NCBI GenBank assembly: GCA_965214955.1
Contig: CBDCCU010000009.1
Span: forward strand, 868,001-932,000
Direction of reading: 5' to 3'
DNA from: Aliikangiella sp965214955
GTDB lineage: Bacteria > Pseudomonadota > Gammaproteobacteria > Enterobacterales > Kangiellaceae
Length of the DNA: 64,000 nucleotides
The notes beneath the pieces are model-generated. The model was given only the letters and a program-made list of their open reading frames with translations. It had not been told where the DNA came from and did no database searches. Numbering within the stretch: position 1 is the first letter of the stretch; each line of letters begins with the position of its first letter. Below are positions 25,754 to 35,503 of this stretch, in pieces. The translations under genes and the position numbers were made by a program.

Positions 25754-26749
25754 TTGTCGCAAAAGCTCCTTTTAACAACGGCATTGCTTTGTTTAGCGCT
25801 TATTATGTTATATGCGCTATTTGGTGATCAGTTTAAAAGCTCTAAACCTGTCCCTTCTGTATCAATTGCCGTTTCTAAAACACCTTTATCAGCACCTATT
25901 TATATTGCCGATATGAAAGGCTTTTTTGATCCTAGTTGTGCTCAAGTAAAACTGCATGAAGTTATTGGCGGGAAAAGGGCTTTTGAATCATTAGTTAAGG
26001 GAGAAAGTGATTTTGCTACTAGTTCTGACTCAGTAATGGTTTTTGAAGGTTTAAAAAGAAATGACTTTGTTAATTTAGCCTCATTTGTTCAGTCTGATAA
26101 TGACGTGAAGCTTATTACCTTAAAAGACTCTGGCATTAATGAATATCATGATTTTCTCGAAAAAAAAGTTGCAGTAACCAAAGGAACTTCGGGTGAATAT
26201 TTATTAAGTTTGTACTTGGCTCTTGGTGGACTTAGTTTAGATGATATTAATCTTATTTCTTTACCACCTGAAAAAATGCAACAGGCAGTATTAGAAAAAC
26301 AAGCTGATATAGTGGTTACTTGGGAGCCTTTTGTATTTAATATTTTAAAAAGTTCAAGCGAAAAAGTTAAAATTTTACCGAGTAAAAACTTATATACTTT
26401 AACGTTTAACTTACTAGCTAAAAAAGGTAAATCAGCCGATCATTCTAGTGCCGTTTGTGTATTACAGGGCTTAAAAAAAGCGATTGAATTTATAGCGACA
26501 AACCAAGAGCAATCACAAAACATATTAGTTGAAAAGCTATCCATTGAGCCGTCTTTTATTAATTGGGTTTGGCAAGACTATATTTTTCAGCTCTCTTTAA
26601 ATCGGTCTTTTATTTCTGATTTAGAAACTCAAGCAGAGTGGGCAATTCAAAATAACGCGGGCACAACTAAAGCGGTGCCTAATTTTACTACTCTAATTAA
26701 TCCAAAGCCGCTTAAGCAAGTTGAGCCATTAGCGGTTAAGTTGCTTTAA
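25754..26749 (+). CDS. Membrane-tethered NMT1/THI5-like substrate-binding protein
   Basis: The likely start is TTG 25754, only 5 nt after a full AGGAGG; an in-frame TTG 27 bp upstream has no such site and would place the AGGAGG inside the gene. About 331 residues: an uncleaved-looking signal anchor (about 6-23), then a periplasmic NMT1-like binding domain (SIAVSKTPLSAPIYIADMKGFF..., KVAVTKGTSGEYLL, WEPFVFN). Homologues bind pyrimidine precursors, taurine or similar small molecules for ABC transporters. No permease or ATPase is nearby. Instead a diguanylate cyclase follows after 65 bp, suggesting a sensing role. Confidence 0.8.
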   Translation: MSQKLLLTTALLCLALIMLYALFGDQFKSSKPVPSVSIAVSKTPLSAPIYIADMKGFFDPSCAQVKLHEVIGGKRAFESLVKGESDFATSSDSVMVFEGLKRNDFVNLASFVQSDNDVKLITLKDSGINEYHDFLEKKVAVTKGTSGEYLLSLYLALGGLSLDDINLISLPPEKMQQAVLEKQADIVVTWEPFVFNILKSSSEKVKILPSKNLYTLTFNLLAKKGKSADHSSAVCVLQGLKKAIEFIATNQEQSQNILVEKLSIEPSFINWVWQDYIFQLSLNRSFISDLETQAEWAIQNNAGTTKAVPNFTTLINPKPLKQVEPLAVKLL

Positions 26750-26814
26750 AGATAACAACTAATTTTTATTTTAAATATCAGATAAAAAATTAGTCACTAA
26801 GGAATGGTTTTTAA

Positions 26815-28080
26815 ATGTTGTTAAAGAAAAAGCTCAATTTGTTTGTGATGACTAGCTTGTCTATAGGTGTTGTGGTGGTTATTGCTTTAATTTATATTTG
26901 GCAAAATATTGAAAAATCCCTTGAACGTTTAGACTACACCATTCAATTAGAAACCAGCGCTTTTGAATTACAAAAATTGATTGTTATTGAATCAGTCTCA
27001 CCGTTAAACTCTCAGTCTCGTTGGATTGAAAATCACAAAGTGCTTAAAATGCACTTAAGTAAACCTGTTGACTTAGAGCCTGCTCAGCAACCATTTTTTA
27101 ATAGTATTAAATCCAAAACAGATAGTTTATTAATTTTATATAAACAGTTGCAAAGGCTGTCTGCCGAAAATGCAAATCATGAAATTATTAATCATTTAAT
27201 GCAGCGTCAATTACTGCAAGTAGAGTCGATATTAGAAGACACGCAAAGTTTGGCTAAACTTTCAACTCTTTCAATTAATAGCGTATTTAAACAACAAATT
27301 ATAATCATTGCGGTAATGCTTAGCTTTGGAATTATTTTGTTGCTTATAAGCACTAATCAATTGGTCAATTATTTTCATCGCTTAATTAATAAGCTTGAAC
27401 ATAGCATTAATAAAGTTAGACAAGGCAAGTACGAAATTATTGAGCCACTTGATGAAATTAATGATTTTAGTGATTTTATTAAGCGCTTTAACCAAATGAG
27501 CCAACAACTAGAAAAAACTACAGTTACCCGTGATGTATTGCAACAAATTGTTGAGGAGCGAACCTCGGCGTTAAAGGAAATTTCTGAAACCGATCCTTTA
27601 ACATCTATACCTAATCGTAGGGCTTTATTTGAAAAAGGCGAAAAAGAGTTTAGCCGTGCAGTTCGTCATCAAAGTGAATTTAGTGTGCTAATGATAGATT
27701 GTGATAAATTTAAACAAATTAATGATAAGTATGGACATTTAATTGGCGATAAAATTTTAATTCAATTGGGTAAAATTTTTAAAAGTAAAATTAGAGAAGA
27801 AGATTATTTGGGTCGTTATGGTGGAGAAGAATTTTTGATTTTACTGCCGCTTTGTGATCAAGTTAGTGCTTTTGAAAAAGCAGAAGCAATTCGCGAAACG
27901 GTTTGCTCTAAAGCTTACAGTGATGATGATCTTACAATTAATTATTCTGTCAGTATTGGTGTTGCAAGTTTAAAAGGTAATCATAAAAATTTTGAACACT
28001 TAATTTCACAAGCCGATGATGCATTACTCAAAGCAAAAGAGAATGGCAGAAATAGAGTTGAAATTATTACCAGTGAATAA
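26815..28080 (+). CDS. Membrane-bound diguanylate cyclase (GGDEF)
   Basis: 421 residues. Membrane helix about 9-29, periplasmic helical region about 30-155, second helix about 158-180, HAMP-like linker, short coiled coil, then a GGDEF domain (about 258-418). The active site reads GGEEF, an active variant. An RxxD inhibitory site (REED) lies five residues before it, so product inhibition by c-di-GMP is expected. The upstream binding-protein gene probably feeds signal to its periplasmic part (inference). Confidence 0.9.
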   Translation: MLLKKKLNLFVMTSLSIGVVVVIALIYIWQNIEKSLERLDYTIQLETSAFELQKLIVIESVSPLNSQSRWIENHKVLKMHLSKPVDLEPAQQPFFNSIKSKTDSLLILYKQLQRLSAENANHEIINHLMQRQLLQVESILEDTQSLAKLSTLSINSVFKQQIIIIAVMLSFGIILLLISTNQLVNYFHRLINKLEHSINKVRQGKYEIIEPLDEINDFSDFIKRFNQMSQQLEKTTVTRDVLQQIVEERTSALKEISETDPLTSIPNRRALFEKGEKEFSRAVRHQSEFSVLMIDCDKFKQINDKYGHLIGDKILIQLGKIFKSKIREEDYLGRYGGEEFLILLPLCDQVSAFEKAEAIRETVCSKAYSDDDLTINYSVSIGVASLKGNHKNFEHLISQADDALLKAKENGRNRVEIITSE

Positions 28081-28082
28081 AA

Positions 28083-28106
28083 AAGGGAGCTAAATAAGCT
28101 CCCTTA
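28083..28106. terminator. Hairpin between convergent genes
   Basis: AAGGGAGCT and its complement AGCTCCCTT flank a short A/T loop between the diguanylate cyclase and the M4 protease gene; it could serve both strands, though T-tails are short. Confidence 0.65.
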
Positions 28107-28128
28107 ATGCCCTAAATAGTTATTTAAC

Positions 28129-30354
28129 TTAGGGGTTGGCAACCAACCTTAGGGTTATACCACTAGCTGCTGAATAACCTCTAATATCAATATGCCAGGT
28201 GCCTTCTTGAGGGTTCGAGAAAGTACAAGACTCATTGTTACCGTTTCGATAAGGTCTGCAATCATAACTAGAAGTTGTTGCTTCTGATCCAAAGCGAACA
28301 TAAAGATCGGCATCACCAGAGCCACCCGAAATACTAATAGTCATGTCGGAATAACCTGCTGGTAAGTCATAAGTGTAACGCTGCCAAGCTCTACGAGATA
28401 CTGAAACATCATCTACAGAAATATCTATTGCTTCAATCTCGTCACCGCCGCCGCCAGTGCTTGGCTCGGTGTAGCTTGCGGTTAAACTAACTCCTGAGAA
28501 AGTGCTATAAGCTTTAATGCGCACATAATAAGTTCCACCCGAAGAATCTCCACTACAGGTTTCGCTATTACCACTACGATATGGACGACAGTCATAGTTT
28601 GAATCGGTTGGTGCTGCGCCGTATCTTACATAAAGATCAGCATCACCAGAGCCGCCGCTCATTTCAAAGCTAATATCAGTTGCTCCGCTTGGTACTTCCA
28701 TGGTGAAAGTAATATCATCACCCGTGCTTGCGCTAAGGTTTGACTTAGTAACCCCATTTTCTAGTACGCTAGAGCCAGTGTCTCCACCGCCACCATTGTT
28801 ATCCGATGGACAAGAGCCAACACCAACTGCACACCAAGCTGACTCTACGGCGCTTTTTTCAGTATCACCATAAAGATCTTCTGCGGCTTGAGCGGTTGCT
28901 GTTCGAGCGCCAGAAAAGTTGGTATTTTCATTCATATAAACCGTTAAAGCACGATAAAATATTTTCTCAGCTTTTGCTAAACCAATACTCGGAACTTGCT
29001 CAGTTGTTTTATTGCGTGGGTGAGTTCCACCATCAACTAATAATACATAAGCAAGGTTAGCTATTCCTGAGTTTAAATGAACACCACCATTATCTTGAGT
29101 ACCCGTGTAGCGCTCTGGGTAATAATCATAAGATTGATCATCTTCGGTTGGATCGTCCATATAACGCAAAGCATCACCATCAGTACCTGGTGTATAAGCA
29201 AGATCGCCTAACTTCCAAGACGGAGAAGATGTGCCGTTTTTATAAGCTTCGGCAGAAACGCCAAAAATATCTGACCATGCTTCATTTAAAGCACCTGATT
29301 CATTTTGGTAAACTAAATCAGCAGAAAAGTCAGTAACACCATGAGTGAATTCATGGGCAATGATATCAAAGTCGGTAGTTAAGTCGGTAAAATCGACGCC
29401 GTCGCCATCACCGTACATCATTTGATTTTGATACCAAACTGCGTTATTCCAATTTGATCCAGTGTGAACACTAGAGATCATTTCCATGCCGTTATCATTA
29501 ATGCCATCTCTACCATGAATTTCTTGGAAATAATCATAAACTATTGATGCACCATCATGAGCTCGTTGCGCCGAAGGATCAGAGCAAGATTCGCCTGTTG
29601 AGCAAACTAAAGTTCCTGGTCTGGAAGAGCTATTATAAGGCTGATTGTTCATATCATAAGTGGTATGAATTTTTGCGTTATGCACCTGTGGGTGACGCGC
29701 AACTATTTGATGGGTGTTAGCATCAAGGAAAATGATGTCATCTTGAAAATAGCCATCAGCATCATCATAAATAACCCGAGTTTTCCAAGCTAAGGCCAAC
29801 TTGCCTGTTTGTGGTACATATACGTAGGCAAGTTCAGGTTTTTGCTGCACATTACCTTGCAGTTTAGCCATTTGTGTTGCCATTGCACCACGATCATTAT
29901 TAGAGCGAATTGAGTTAGACATAGCTCGGTTTTGATCAACACCTAAAGCACCACTAACGGCGTAAACATTGCCCGACGAACTTGAAGCACTTAAAGCGTT
30001 TGAAGTTGTATTCATGTGCAACGTCATGCTTGTGCCATAAACTTTTAGCCCGTTTAAAGTTTGTTTAAAGCGAATATGTGTTTTTCCGAGAGAATCTTTC
30101 CACTGACGAGCAACTTCAAAATCTTCATTGCCAGTATAACCGTAGCTTTCTTGTGCAGATAAAATCGACTTTAACGCATCTTTCGACGATTTAGCACTAG
30201 CATGGCCTAACTCACCAGACATAAAGGCTGGGGCACCATTAGCTTTAGTATTGTGGATAATTGTTTCAGCTGAAACACTCGATATACTCAACGCGCTTGT
30301 GGCTAGTATTGTACTAACCGCAAACTTGAGAGTGAGTTTTTTGTTTGTTTTCAA
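28129..30354 (-). CDS. Secreted M4 (thermolysin-like) metalloprotease with two PPC domains
   Basis: The start chosen is TTG at 30354-30352, 6 nt after AGGAGG (30366-30361). It gives a normal signal peptide (KTNKKLTLKFAVSTI...SVSAE); a longer start at 30417 would add 21 unlikely residues. About 741 residues: signal, FTP/PepSY propeptide, M4 catalytic domain with zinc ligands HEFTH and the Glu of NEAWSD, and two C-terminal pre-peptidase PPC domains of about 90 residues, each with GSGDADLYVR. Extracellular protein degradation is the likely role. PPC domains are usually removed after export. Confidence 0.93.
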   Translation of the reverse strand: MKTNKKLTLKFAVSTILATSALSISSVSAETIIHNTKANGAPAFMSGELGHASAKSSKDALKSILSAQESYGYTGNEDFEVARQWKDSLGKTHIRFKQTLNGLKVYGTSMTLHMNTTSNALSASSSSGNVYAVSGALGVDQNRAMSNSIRSNNDRGAMATQMAKLQGNVQQKPELAYVYVPQTGKLALAWKTRVIYDDADGYFQDDIIFLDANTHQIVARHPQVHNAKIHTTYDMNNQPYNSSSRPGTLVCSTGESCSDPSAQRAHDGASIVYDYFQEIHGRDGINDNGMEMISSVHTGSNWNNAVWYQNQMMYGDGDGVDFTDLTTDFDIIAHEFTHGVTDFSADLVYQNESGALNEAWSDIFGVSAEAYKNGTSSPSWKLGDLAYTPGTDGDALRYMDDPTEDDQSYDYYPERYTGTQDNGGVHLNSGIANLAYVLLVDGGTHPRNKTTEQVPSIGLAKAEKIFYRALTVYMNENTNFSGARTATAQAAEDLYGDTEKSAVESAWCAVGVGSCPSDNNGGGGDTGSSVLENGVTKSNLSASTGDDITFTMEVPSGATDISFEMSGGSGDADLYVRYGAAPTDSNYDCRPYRSGNSETCSGDSSGGTYYVRIKAYSTFSGVSLTASYTEPSTGGGGDEIEAIDISVDDVSVSRRAWQRYTYDLPAGYSDMTISISGGSGDADLYVRFGSEATTSSYDCRPYRNGNNESCTFSNPQEGTWHIDIRGYSAASGITLRLVANP

Positions 30355-30868
30355 GTTTTGCCTCCTAGAGCGATCACAAAAATTGTGACTTCTATTTATT
30401 TTATTTTTCAGACTCAAATTATTTATCCATTCTAGTTTTTCAACCAGAATGATTAATACGGCAAATAGAATCTGTAGAGAGTTGCTGGCTATCCAGCTAG
30501 CGGTAGAGAAAGTTATTTTTCTATTATTTTAGTTTTTCTAATTTTCTCAATTTGTTGAAGTTTTTAATTTTTATCTTTCAACTTGCATCCAAGCTGCACT
30601 TAAATCCTAAATAAGTTAGATAATAAAAACAATGGTAATATGCACACTTATAATTTATTGAGATTTGAATTTTGAATAGCTATCATTTTTAATAAATTAG
30701 AAAATAATTATTATTTCATGTATTAAAAACTTAAAGTTTTGGAATAAATTTTTAGAGATAGCGTTACACTTGTCATTGTTTAGTTGCTAGCTTTTAACTA
30801 GTAATATTTTTGATATAGCGTAATATTAAATGGTAACAGTACAAATTAAGCAGTTAAAGGATTACACC
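30355..30868. other. Divergent intergenic region
   Basis: About 510 bp, very AT-rich, between the M4 protease gene and the sigma factor operon. It must hold both promoters. A small hairpin GCTGG CTAT CCAGC lies near 30484. I see no gene. Confidence 0.5.
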
Positions 30869-31384
30869 ATGCAGGTGTCTGAAGAATTCAATCAATGTCG
30901 AAAGCAAGCTTATTCGCTTGCTTTAAGGCTTTTAAATAATCCCGATGATGCACTTGAAGTTGTGCAAGCCTCCATTGAAAAAGGGATTAATCATGCTAAC
31001 GCGCCCGCGTTAGATCACCCCGAATTTAAACCGTGGCTCTTCACTGTTGTACGCAATAAGTCGATTGATATTTTAAGGCACAAACAGCGAGTCAGAAAAG
31101 TTGAGCACGAAGAATACCATTCACAAGCGCCTGCTAAAACTGAGCCTGAAAAAATGCTCCACCAAATGCAACTCAAAGAAACTTTAGAGCAGGCAATTAA
31201 TCAATTAAAAACACAGCAAAAAGAAATTATTTTACTACGCGATTACCACAACTTTAGCTATGCCGATATTGCGCGAATTTTAGGTATTGCGGAAGGCTCT
31301 GTGATGTCACGATTGCATAGAGCAAGAATGGCATTAAGAGAAATATTAGTAAGAAAAGGATTTGCTTTAGGAGGAGAAAAATGA
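30869..31384 (+). CDS. ECF-type RNA polymerase sigma factor
   Basis: ATG 30869 with AAAGG 8 nt upstream is preferred over an in-frame ATG 39 bp earlier. About 171 residues with sigma region 2 (AYSLALRLLNNPDDALEVVQ ... PWLFTVVRNKSIDILR) and region 4 (QKEIILLRDYHNFSYADIARILGIAEGSVMSRLHRAR). It starts a three-gene unit with ATGA overlaps to the next two genes, so the second gene is likely its anti-sigma factor. The signal is unknown. Confidence 0.88.
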   Translation: MQVSEEFNQCRKQAYSLALRLLNNPDDALEVVQASIEKGINHANAPALDHPEFKPWLFTVVRNKSIDILRHKQRVRKVEHEEYHSQAPAKTEPEKMLHQMQLKETLEQAINQLKTQQKEIILLRDYHNFSYADIARILGIAEGSVMSRLHRARMALREILVRKGFALGGEK

Positions 31385-31833
31385 GCATTGAGCAAATTCA
31401 ATTAGATGATAAAAAATTAATGCAAATTTCAGGTTATATTGACGGCGAACTAACTCAACAAGAAGCACAAAAAGTTGCTTTGTTAATTGAGTCTGATCCC
31501 GAATATAAAAGCTTATATCAAGAACTCAGCCTGATGCGAACCGAAATTCAGTCACTTAGTTTGCAAGAACAAGAGCTAGCGCATTTAGATAAACTGTTTG
31601 CTGACCCTGTGGCGAATACGTCAAAAATTTTGGGGTTTGCGCTTGTTATTATTGCCAGTATTTTATTGGTTGGTTTTACCTTGTTTAAAATATTCACACA
31701 TCCTGAGCTAGGTGTTTTTGAAAAAGTGCTAGTTGGAGCGCTGGGCTCGGGTTCGCTATTTTTATTAATTAGCGTGTTAAGACAACGATTAATCAGCTTA
31801 AAATCAGACAAATTTAAACGGGTAAAAATATGA
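31381..31833 (+). CDS. Membrane anti-sigma-factor-like protein without a zinc motif
   Basis: 150 residues overlapping the sigma gene by 4 nt. The N-terminal helical part (KLMQISGYIDGELTQQEAQKVALLIESDP) has the layout of an anti-sigma domain but lacks the HxxxCxxC zinc motif. Two membrane helices follow (about 82-103 and 113-133). Assignment rests on gene order and fold pattern. Confidence 0.72.
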   Translation: MSIEQIQLDDKKLMQISGYIDGELTQQEAQKVALLIESDPEYKSLYQELSLMRTEIQSLSLQEQELAHLDKLFADPVANTSKILGFALVIIASILLVGFTLFKIFTHPELGVFEKVLVGALGSGSLFLLISVLRQRLISLKSDKFKRVKI

Positions 31834-32186
31834 GTCGGGTAATATTATCTACTACCGAATTTATTTATGGTAAAAAAATTATCAAACATATTGGTTTAGT
31901 GCGAGGAACCACCATAAGAACTCGACATATTGGGCATGATATTCTTGCCAAATTAAGAGGTTTAGTGGGCGGTGAAATTCACGAATATACCAAGCTAATG
32001 GCAGAAGCGCGCGAACAAGTTTTAGAGCGAATAATGAACGATGCTAGAGAGCTGGGCGGCAATGCCGTGGTGGGTTTACATTATTCAACCTCACAAATTG
32101 CTCATGGCGCAGCAGAGCTAATGGTTTATGGAACCGCAGTATTAGTTGAAGATGCCGATGATTTGCTTGATGATAATCCTGCTTAA
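31830..32186 (+). CDS. YbjQ/DUF74 family protein
   Basis: 118 residues, overlapping the previous gene by 4 nt. Matches the YbjQ family throughout (TTEFIYGKKIIKHIGLVRGTTIRT..., GGEI, ARELGGNAVVGLHY). Family members form pentamers, and a role in metal or envelope stress is often suggested but unproven. It is the last gene of the sigma operon and is followed by a terminator. Confidence 0.9.
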   Translation: MSRVILSTTEFIYGKKIIKHIGLVRGTTIRTRHIGHDILAKLRGLVGGEIHEYTKLMAEAREQVLERIMNDARELGGNAVVGLHYSTSQIAHGAAELMVYGTAVLVEDADDLLDDNPA

Positions 32187-32191
32187 AATGC

Positions 32192-32221
32192 AAAAAGCCC
32201 TGAGTTAACAGGGCTTTTTAT
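32192..32221 (+). terminator. Terminator of the sigma/anti-sigma/YbjQ operon
   Basis: AAAAAGCCCTG and CAGGGCTTTTT form a strong stem with a T-run; the A-run on the other side could make it bidirectional for glnS. Confidence 0.9.
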
Positions 32222-32247
32222 TATCGACTAGGATTGTAAATTAAAGT

Positions 32248-33921
32248 TTAATTTTTAGCTTCAATCTTCGCCCAACTATCTCTTAAAGTAACGGTTCGGT
32301 TGAACACTAAACTTTCACTAGAATGATCGTATCTATCGGCACAAAAATAGCCTTCACGTTCAAACTGAAAAGTATCCTCTGGCTTAGCATTGCCTAAACT
32401 CATTTCAACTCTGGCGTTTTCAATAATATTTAATGAATTAGGATTAATGGTCGATAAAAAATCTTCCGCCGAGGCTGGATTAGCGACATTAAATAATCGA
32501 TCATATAAACGCACTTTGGCGGGCAATGATTTTTCTGCTGATACCCAATGAATAACCCCTTTTGCTTTATAACCTTCGGGGTTTTTACCTAGGGTGTTTT
32601 CATCATAGCTACAAATAAGTTCAATGATATTTCCTTCATCATCTTTAACCACATCATTACAGGTAATAACATAAGAATTTCTTAAACGAACCGCTTTATC
32701 TAACACTAAGCGTTTATATTTTTTATTTGCCGACTCGCGAAAGTCGTCTTGATCAATATAAATGGTTTTAGACATATAAATGGTGCGCTTGCCCATGTCA
32801 TCCTTTTGCGGATGATTGGGAGATTGAAGTTCTTCGATTTTATCTTCAGGATAATTACTAATGGTAACCTTTAACGGGTTTAAAACCGCCATAGCTCTGG
32901 GTGCATTATCACCTAAGTCTTCACGAACAGAATTTTCTAAAAGGCTCATTTCAACCGTGTGCACTTTTTTGGTAACACCTGTACGTTGCACAAAGTCACG
33001 AATTGCCGCAGCGGTAAAGCCGCGCCTACGCATACCTGAAATAGTTGGCATTCTAGGATCATCCCAACCATCCACATGACCATCAGTAACAAGTGCATTA
33101 AGTTTTCTTTTACTGGTGATTGTATGTTCAAGGTTTAAGCGTGAAAACTCAATTTGCTGTGGATGACAATCAATAGAAATGTTATCTAAAACCCAGTCAT
33201 AGAGCGGACGATGATCTTCAAATTCTAAAGTACACAAAGAATGAGTAATACCTTCTAGGGCATCAGATATACAATGCGTAAAATCGTAGGTAGGATAAAT
33301 ACACCACTTGTCACCTGTGCGAATATGATGTTGACGCTTAATTCGGTAAATTACCGGATCGCGCATATTCATATTGGGTGAGTTCATATCAATTTTAGCT
33401 CGAAGTGCCATTTTTCCATCTTCAAACTCACCCGCTTTCATTTGCCTAAAAAGTTTTAAGTTTTCTTCGACAGTGCGATCACGGTATGGGCTATCTTTAC
33501 CAGGCACTTCAAAAGTACCGCGATACTCTTTCATTTGTTCTGGGGTTAATTCATCTACATAGGCTAAAGATTTTTCAATAAGCTCTTCGGCATAAGCGTA
33601 AAGCTTGTTAAAATAGTCTGCTGCATGACGAACCTCACCCGCCCAATTAAAGCCTAGCCATTCTACATCTTCGGCAATGGCTTTAGCATAAGCCAGTTCT
33701 TCTTTGGCAGGGTTTGTGTCGTCAAAGCGAAGATTACAGAGTCCTTGATAGTCTTTAGCAAAGCCAAAATTAATACAAATTGACTTGGCATGACCAATAT
33801 GTAAAAAGCCATTTGGCTCTGGTGGAAAGCGAGTTTGAACAGATGTGTGTTTACCCGAGCTTAGGTCTGCTTCAATAATATTGCGAATAAAATTAGCGGG
33901 CTTTGCTATTTCTGTATTCAT
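32248..33921 (-). CDS. glnS: Glutaminyl-tRNA synthetase
   Basis: The start is taken at ATG 33921-33919 (MNTEIAKPANFIRNII), giving 557 residues, close to the 554 of E. coli; the frame is open further upstream, but that extension is not typical. Class I synthetase with HIGH in PPEPNGFLHIGHAKS and the KMSKS-type loop TSKRKL. Anticodon-binding beta-barrel domains follow. It charges tRNA-Gln. Confidence 0.97.
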   Translation of the reverse strand: MNTEIAKPANFIRNIIEADLSSGKHTSVQTRFPPEPNGFLHIGHAKSICINFGFAKDYQGLCNLRFDDTNPAKEELAYAKAIAEDVEWLGFNWAGEVRHAADYFNKLYAYAEELIEKSLAYVDELTPEQMKEYRGTFEVPGKDSPYRDRTVEENLKLFRQMKAGEFEDGKMALRAKIDMNSPNMNMRDPVIYRIKRQHHIRTGDKWCIYPTYDFTHCISDALEGITHSLCTLEFEDHRPLYDWVLDNISIDCHPQQIEFSRLNLEHTITSKRKLNALVTDGHVDGWDDPRMPTISGMRRRGFTAAAIRDFVQRTGVTKKVHTVEMSLLENSVREDLGDNAPRAMAVLNPLKVTISNYPEDKIEELQSPNHPQKDDMGKRTIYMSKTIYIDQDDFRESANKKYKRLVLDKAVRLRNSYVITCNDVVKDDEGNIIELICSYDENTLGKNPEGYKAKGVIHWVSAEKSLPAKVRLYDRLFNVANPASAEDFLSTINPNSLNIIENARVEMSLGNAKPEDTFQFEREGYFCADRYDHSSESLVFNRTVTLRDSWAKIEAKN

Positions 33922-34218
33922 TAAATGTCGATCTCTAAAAACTAAATGTCGGTGCTTGTTATTGCACAAAGTAGCGAATTTTACCTTAGTTTTAATGTGG
34001 TTGGGAGAGTTAATGATGATCATAGGGTAAGAAAATTGTTTGTTCAAATAATGAACAACAAAAAAATTATGTAACTAATTTAAAACTAAGTGACTCTTAA
34101 TAATAAGAAGGCAGCTGAGAATGAGTTTCATTCTGTAAATATTCAATATTTCTCAGCTCGAAAAAATGAAAATAACCAACTATATTTAATAATGCAACAG
34201 TGGTCGGATGTGTTAATA

Positions 34219-34473
34219 ATGAGAAGCTCCAATTACTTAAGACAAGGCAAAAGACGCCAAAACCGTGCGTATATTGAAAGCCCTTTCGGTATTACACCAG
34301 GTGACAAAGTATGTGGTAAAGATTCGTTAGCCAGTATGATGGATGTAACCATTACCACAATTGAGCGGTGGATCAGAGATGGTATGCCTGTTGAACAGCG
34401 GGGAGATCAAACCAACGAGTGGATTTTTGACATCAGCGATGTAAAAAGCTGGTACTTGCAGATTAATAAATAA
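34219..34473 (+). CDS. Small HTH protein, phage Nu1/terminase-small-subunit-like
   Basis: The start is uncertain; ATG 34219 gives about 84 residues and ATG 34192 gives 93. The C-terminal part (GKDSLASMMDVTITTIERWIRDGMPVEQRG...WIFDISDVKSWY) is a MerR/Nu1-type winged helix-turn-helix, as in phage DNA-packaging Nu1 and excisionases. There are no phage genes nearby, so it is probably a domesticated or stand-alone DNA-binding protein. Confidence 0.65.
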   Translation: MRSSNYLRQGKRRQNRAYIESPFGITPGDKVCGKDSLASMMDVTITTIERWIRDGMPVEQRGDQTNEWIFDISDVKSWYLQINK

Positions 34474-34501
34474 CTAGCCCTGCTATAAGCTAAGATTCGG
34501 T

Positions 34502-35488
34502 TTACTCTTCTGAGGGTGAATCAATGCCCACACCAATAATATCACCTTCGTGTTGATCGCCTTTAACAATGATTATTTCAACTCTTCTGTTGGTGGCGCG
34601 ACCTTCAAGACTATTATTTTCTGCGATAGGTTTTGTATCAGCATAACCGGTGATCACAAAACGGTTACGATCAAGGTTTCCACTACCTAAAAGCTCACGA
34701 GTAACAGAGCCTGCTCTGGCGCCAGAGAGTTCCCAATTTGAGCGGAAGTATTCGTTATTAATTGGCAGGTTATCAGTATGACCTGCGACTCTTATTTCGC
34801 CTTCGGTATCTAATAATATTTCCTCTATTTTATCTAAAACGGGTAAAAACTGCTCTTCGATAGTATCGGATGCCGAAGCAAAAGAGCCTTTTTCACGAAT
34901 TCGTATTACCACATAGGCACCTTTGGCGAGCAATTCTATTTGTCCATCGAGGATCTCAGCTTGTAATTCTGAGGCAATATTTTGTGCTAATTCCTCTGCT
35001 TCAGCCTGATTTTTAGATTCTTCAATTTCTTTTGCTTCTTGTAGGGCTTGCTCTTCTAAGTTTTCAAAAGCCGCATCACGAGGCTGGCCGAGTTCAACTT
35101 GATCACCTTGCCCAACATTTGATTCTTCGCCCTCTCCTTCGTTTTCCAACTCTTCGTCGGGCTCGTCAAACTCTAAAGTTTCGCGAGTAACGTCAATAGT
35201 TTGCTGCATGATAGCTTCTATAATGGTTGGTCTGGGCTTACCTGGAGAAAATTCTTGCGCGATAATGCTAGTGCCTTTGGGAATATCTTTAACATCTACT
35301 TTATTCTGCACACCAAAAGCAAACTGCATTGAACCTGCTATTTGTTTAAATTTAAGCACGTCCATTTCTGAAAAGGATAACAGCAAGACAAAAAAGCACA
35401 TTAATAGTGCCATAAGATCGGCAAAGGTACCCATATATTGAGGGAGTCCTTCGGGGGGGCAATTACATTCTTCTTCTTGGTCGCTCAT
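34502..35488 (-). CDS. pomB: Sodium-type flagellar stator protein PomB (MotB family)
   Basis: 328 residues. The single helix (about 23-42) carries Asp24 in TFADLMALLM, the conserved ion-binding residue at the same number as in Vibrio PomB. An acidic Glu/Gln-rich linker (about 110-185) precedes a C-terminal OmpA-like peptidoglycan-binding domain (GHTDNLPI, NWELSGARA, GRATNRRVEI). Lies 15 bp after pomA. Confidence 0.92.
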   Translation of the reverse strand: MSDQEEECNCPPEGLPQYMGTFADLMALLMCFFVLLLSFSEMDVLKFKQIAGSMQFAFGVQNKVDVKDIPKGTSIIAQEFSPGKPRPTIIEAIMQQTIDVTRETLEFDEPDEELENEGEGEESNVGQGDQVELGQPRDAAFENLEEQALQEAKEIEESKNQAEAEELAQNIASELQAEILDGQIELLAKGAYVVIRIREKGSFASASDTIEEQFLPVLDKIEEILLDTEGEIRVAGHTDNLPINNEYFRSNWELSGARAGSVTRELLGSGNLDRNRFVITGYADTKPIAENNSLEGRATNRRVEIIIVKGDQHEGDIIGVGIDSPSEE

Positions 35489-35503
35489 AGTGAAGTAACG
35501 CTT

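Noticed and set aside
34090..34191. N-terminal extension of the Nu1-like gene
   Set aside because: No ribosome site and no domain-like sequence; the HTH part is complete without it.
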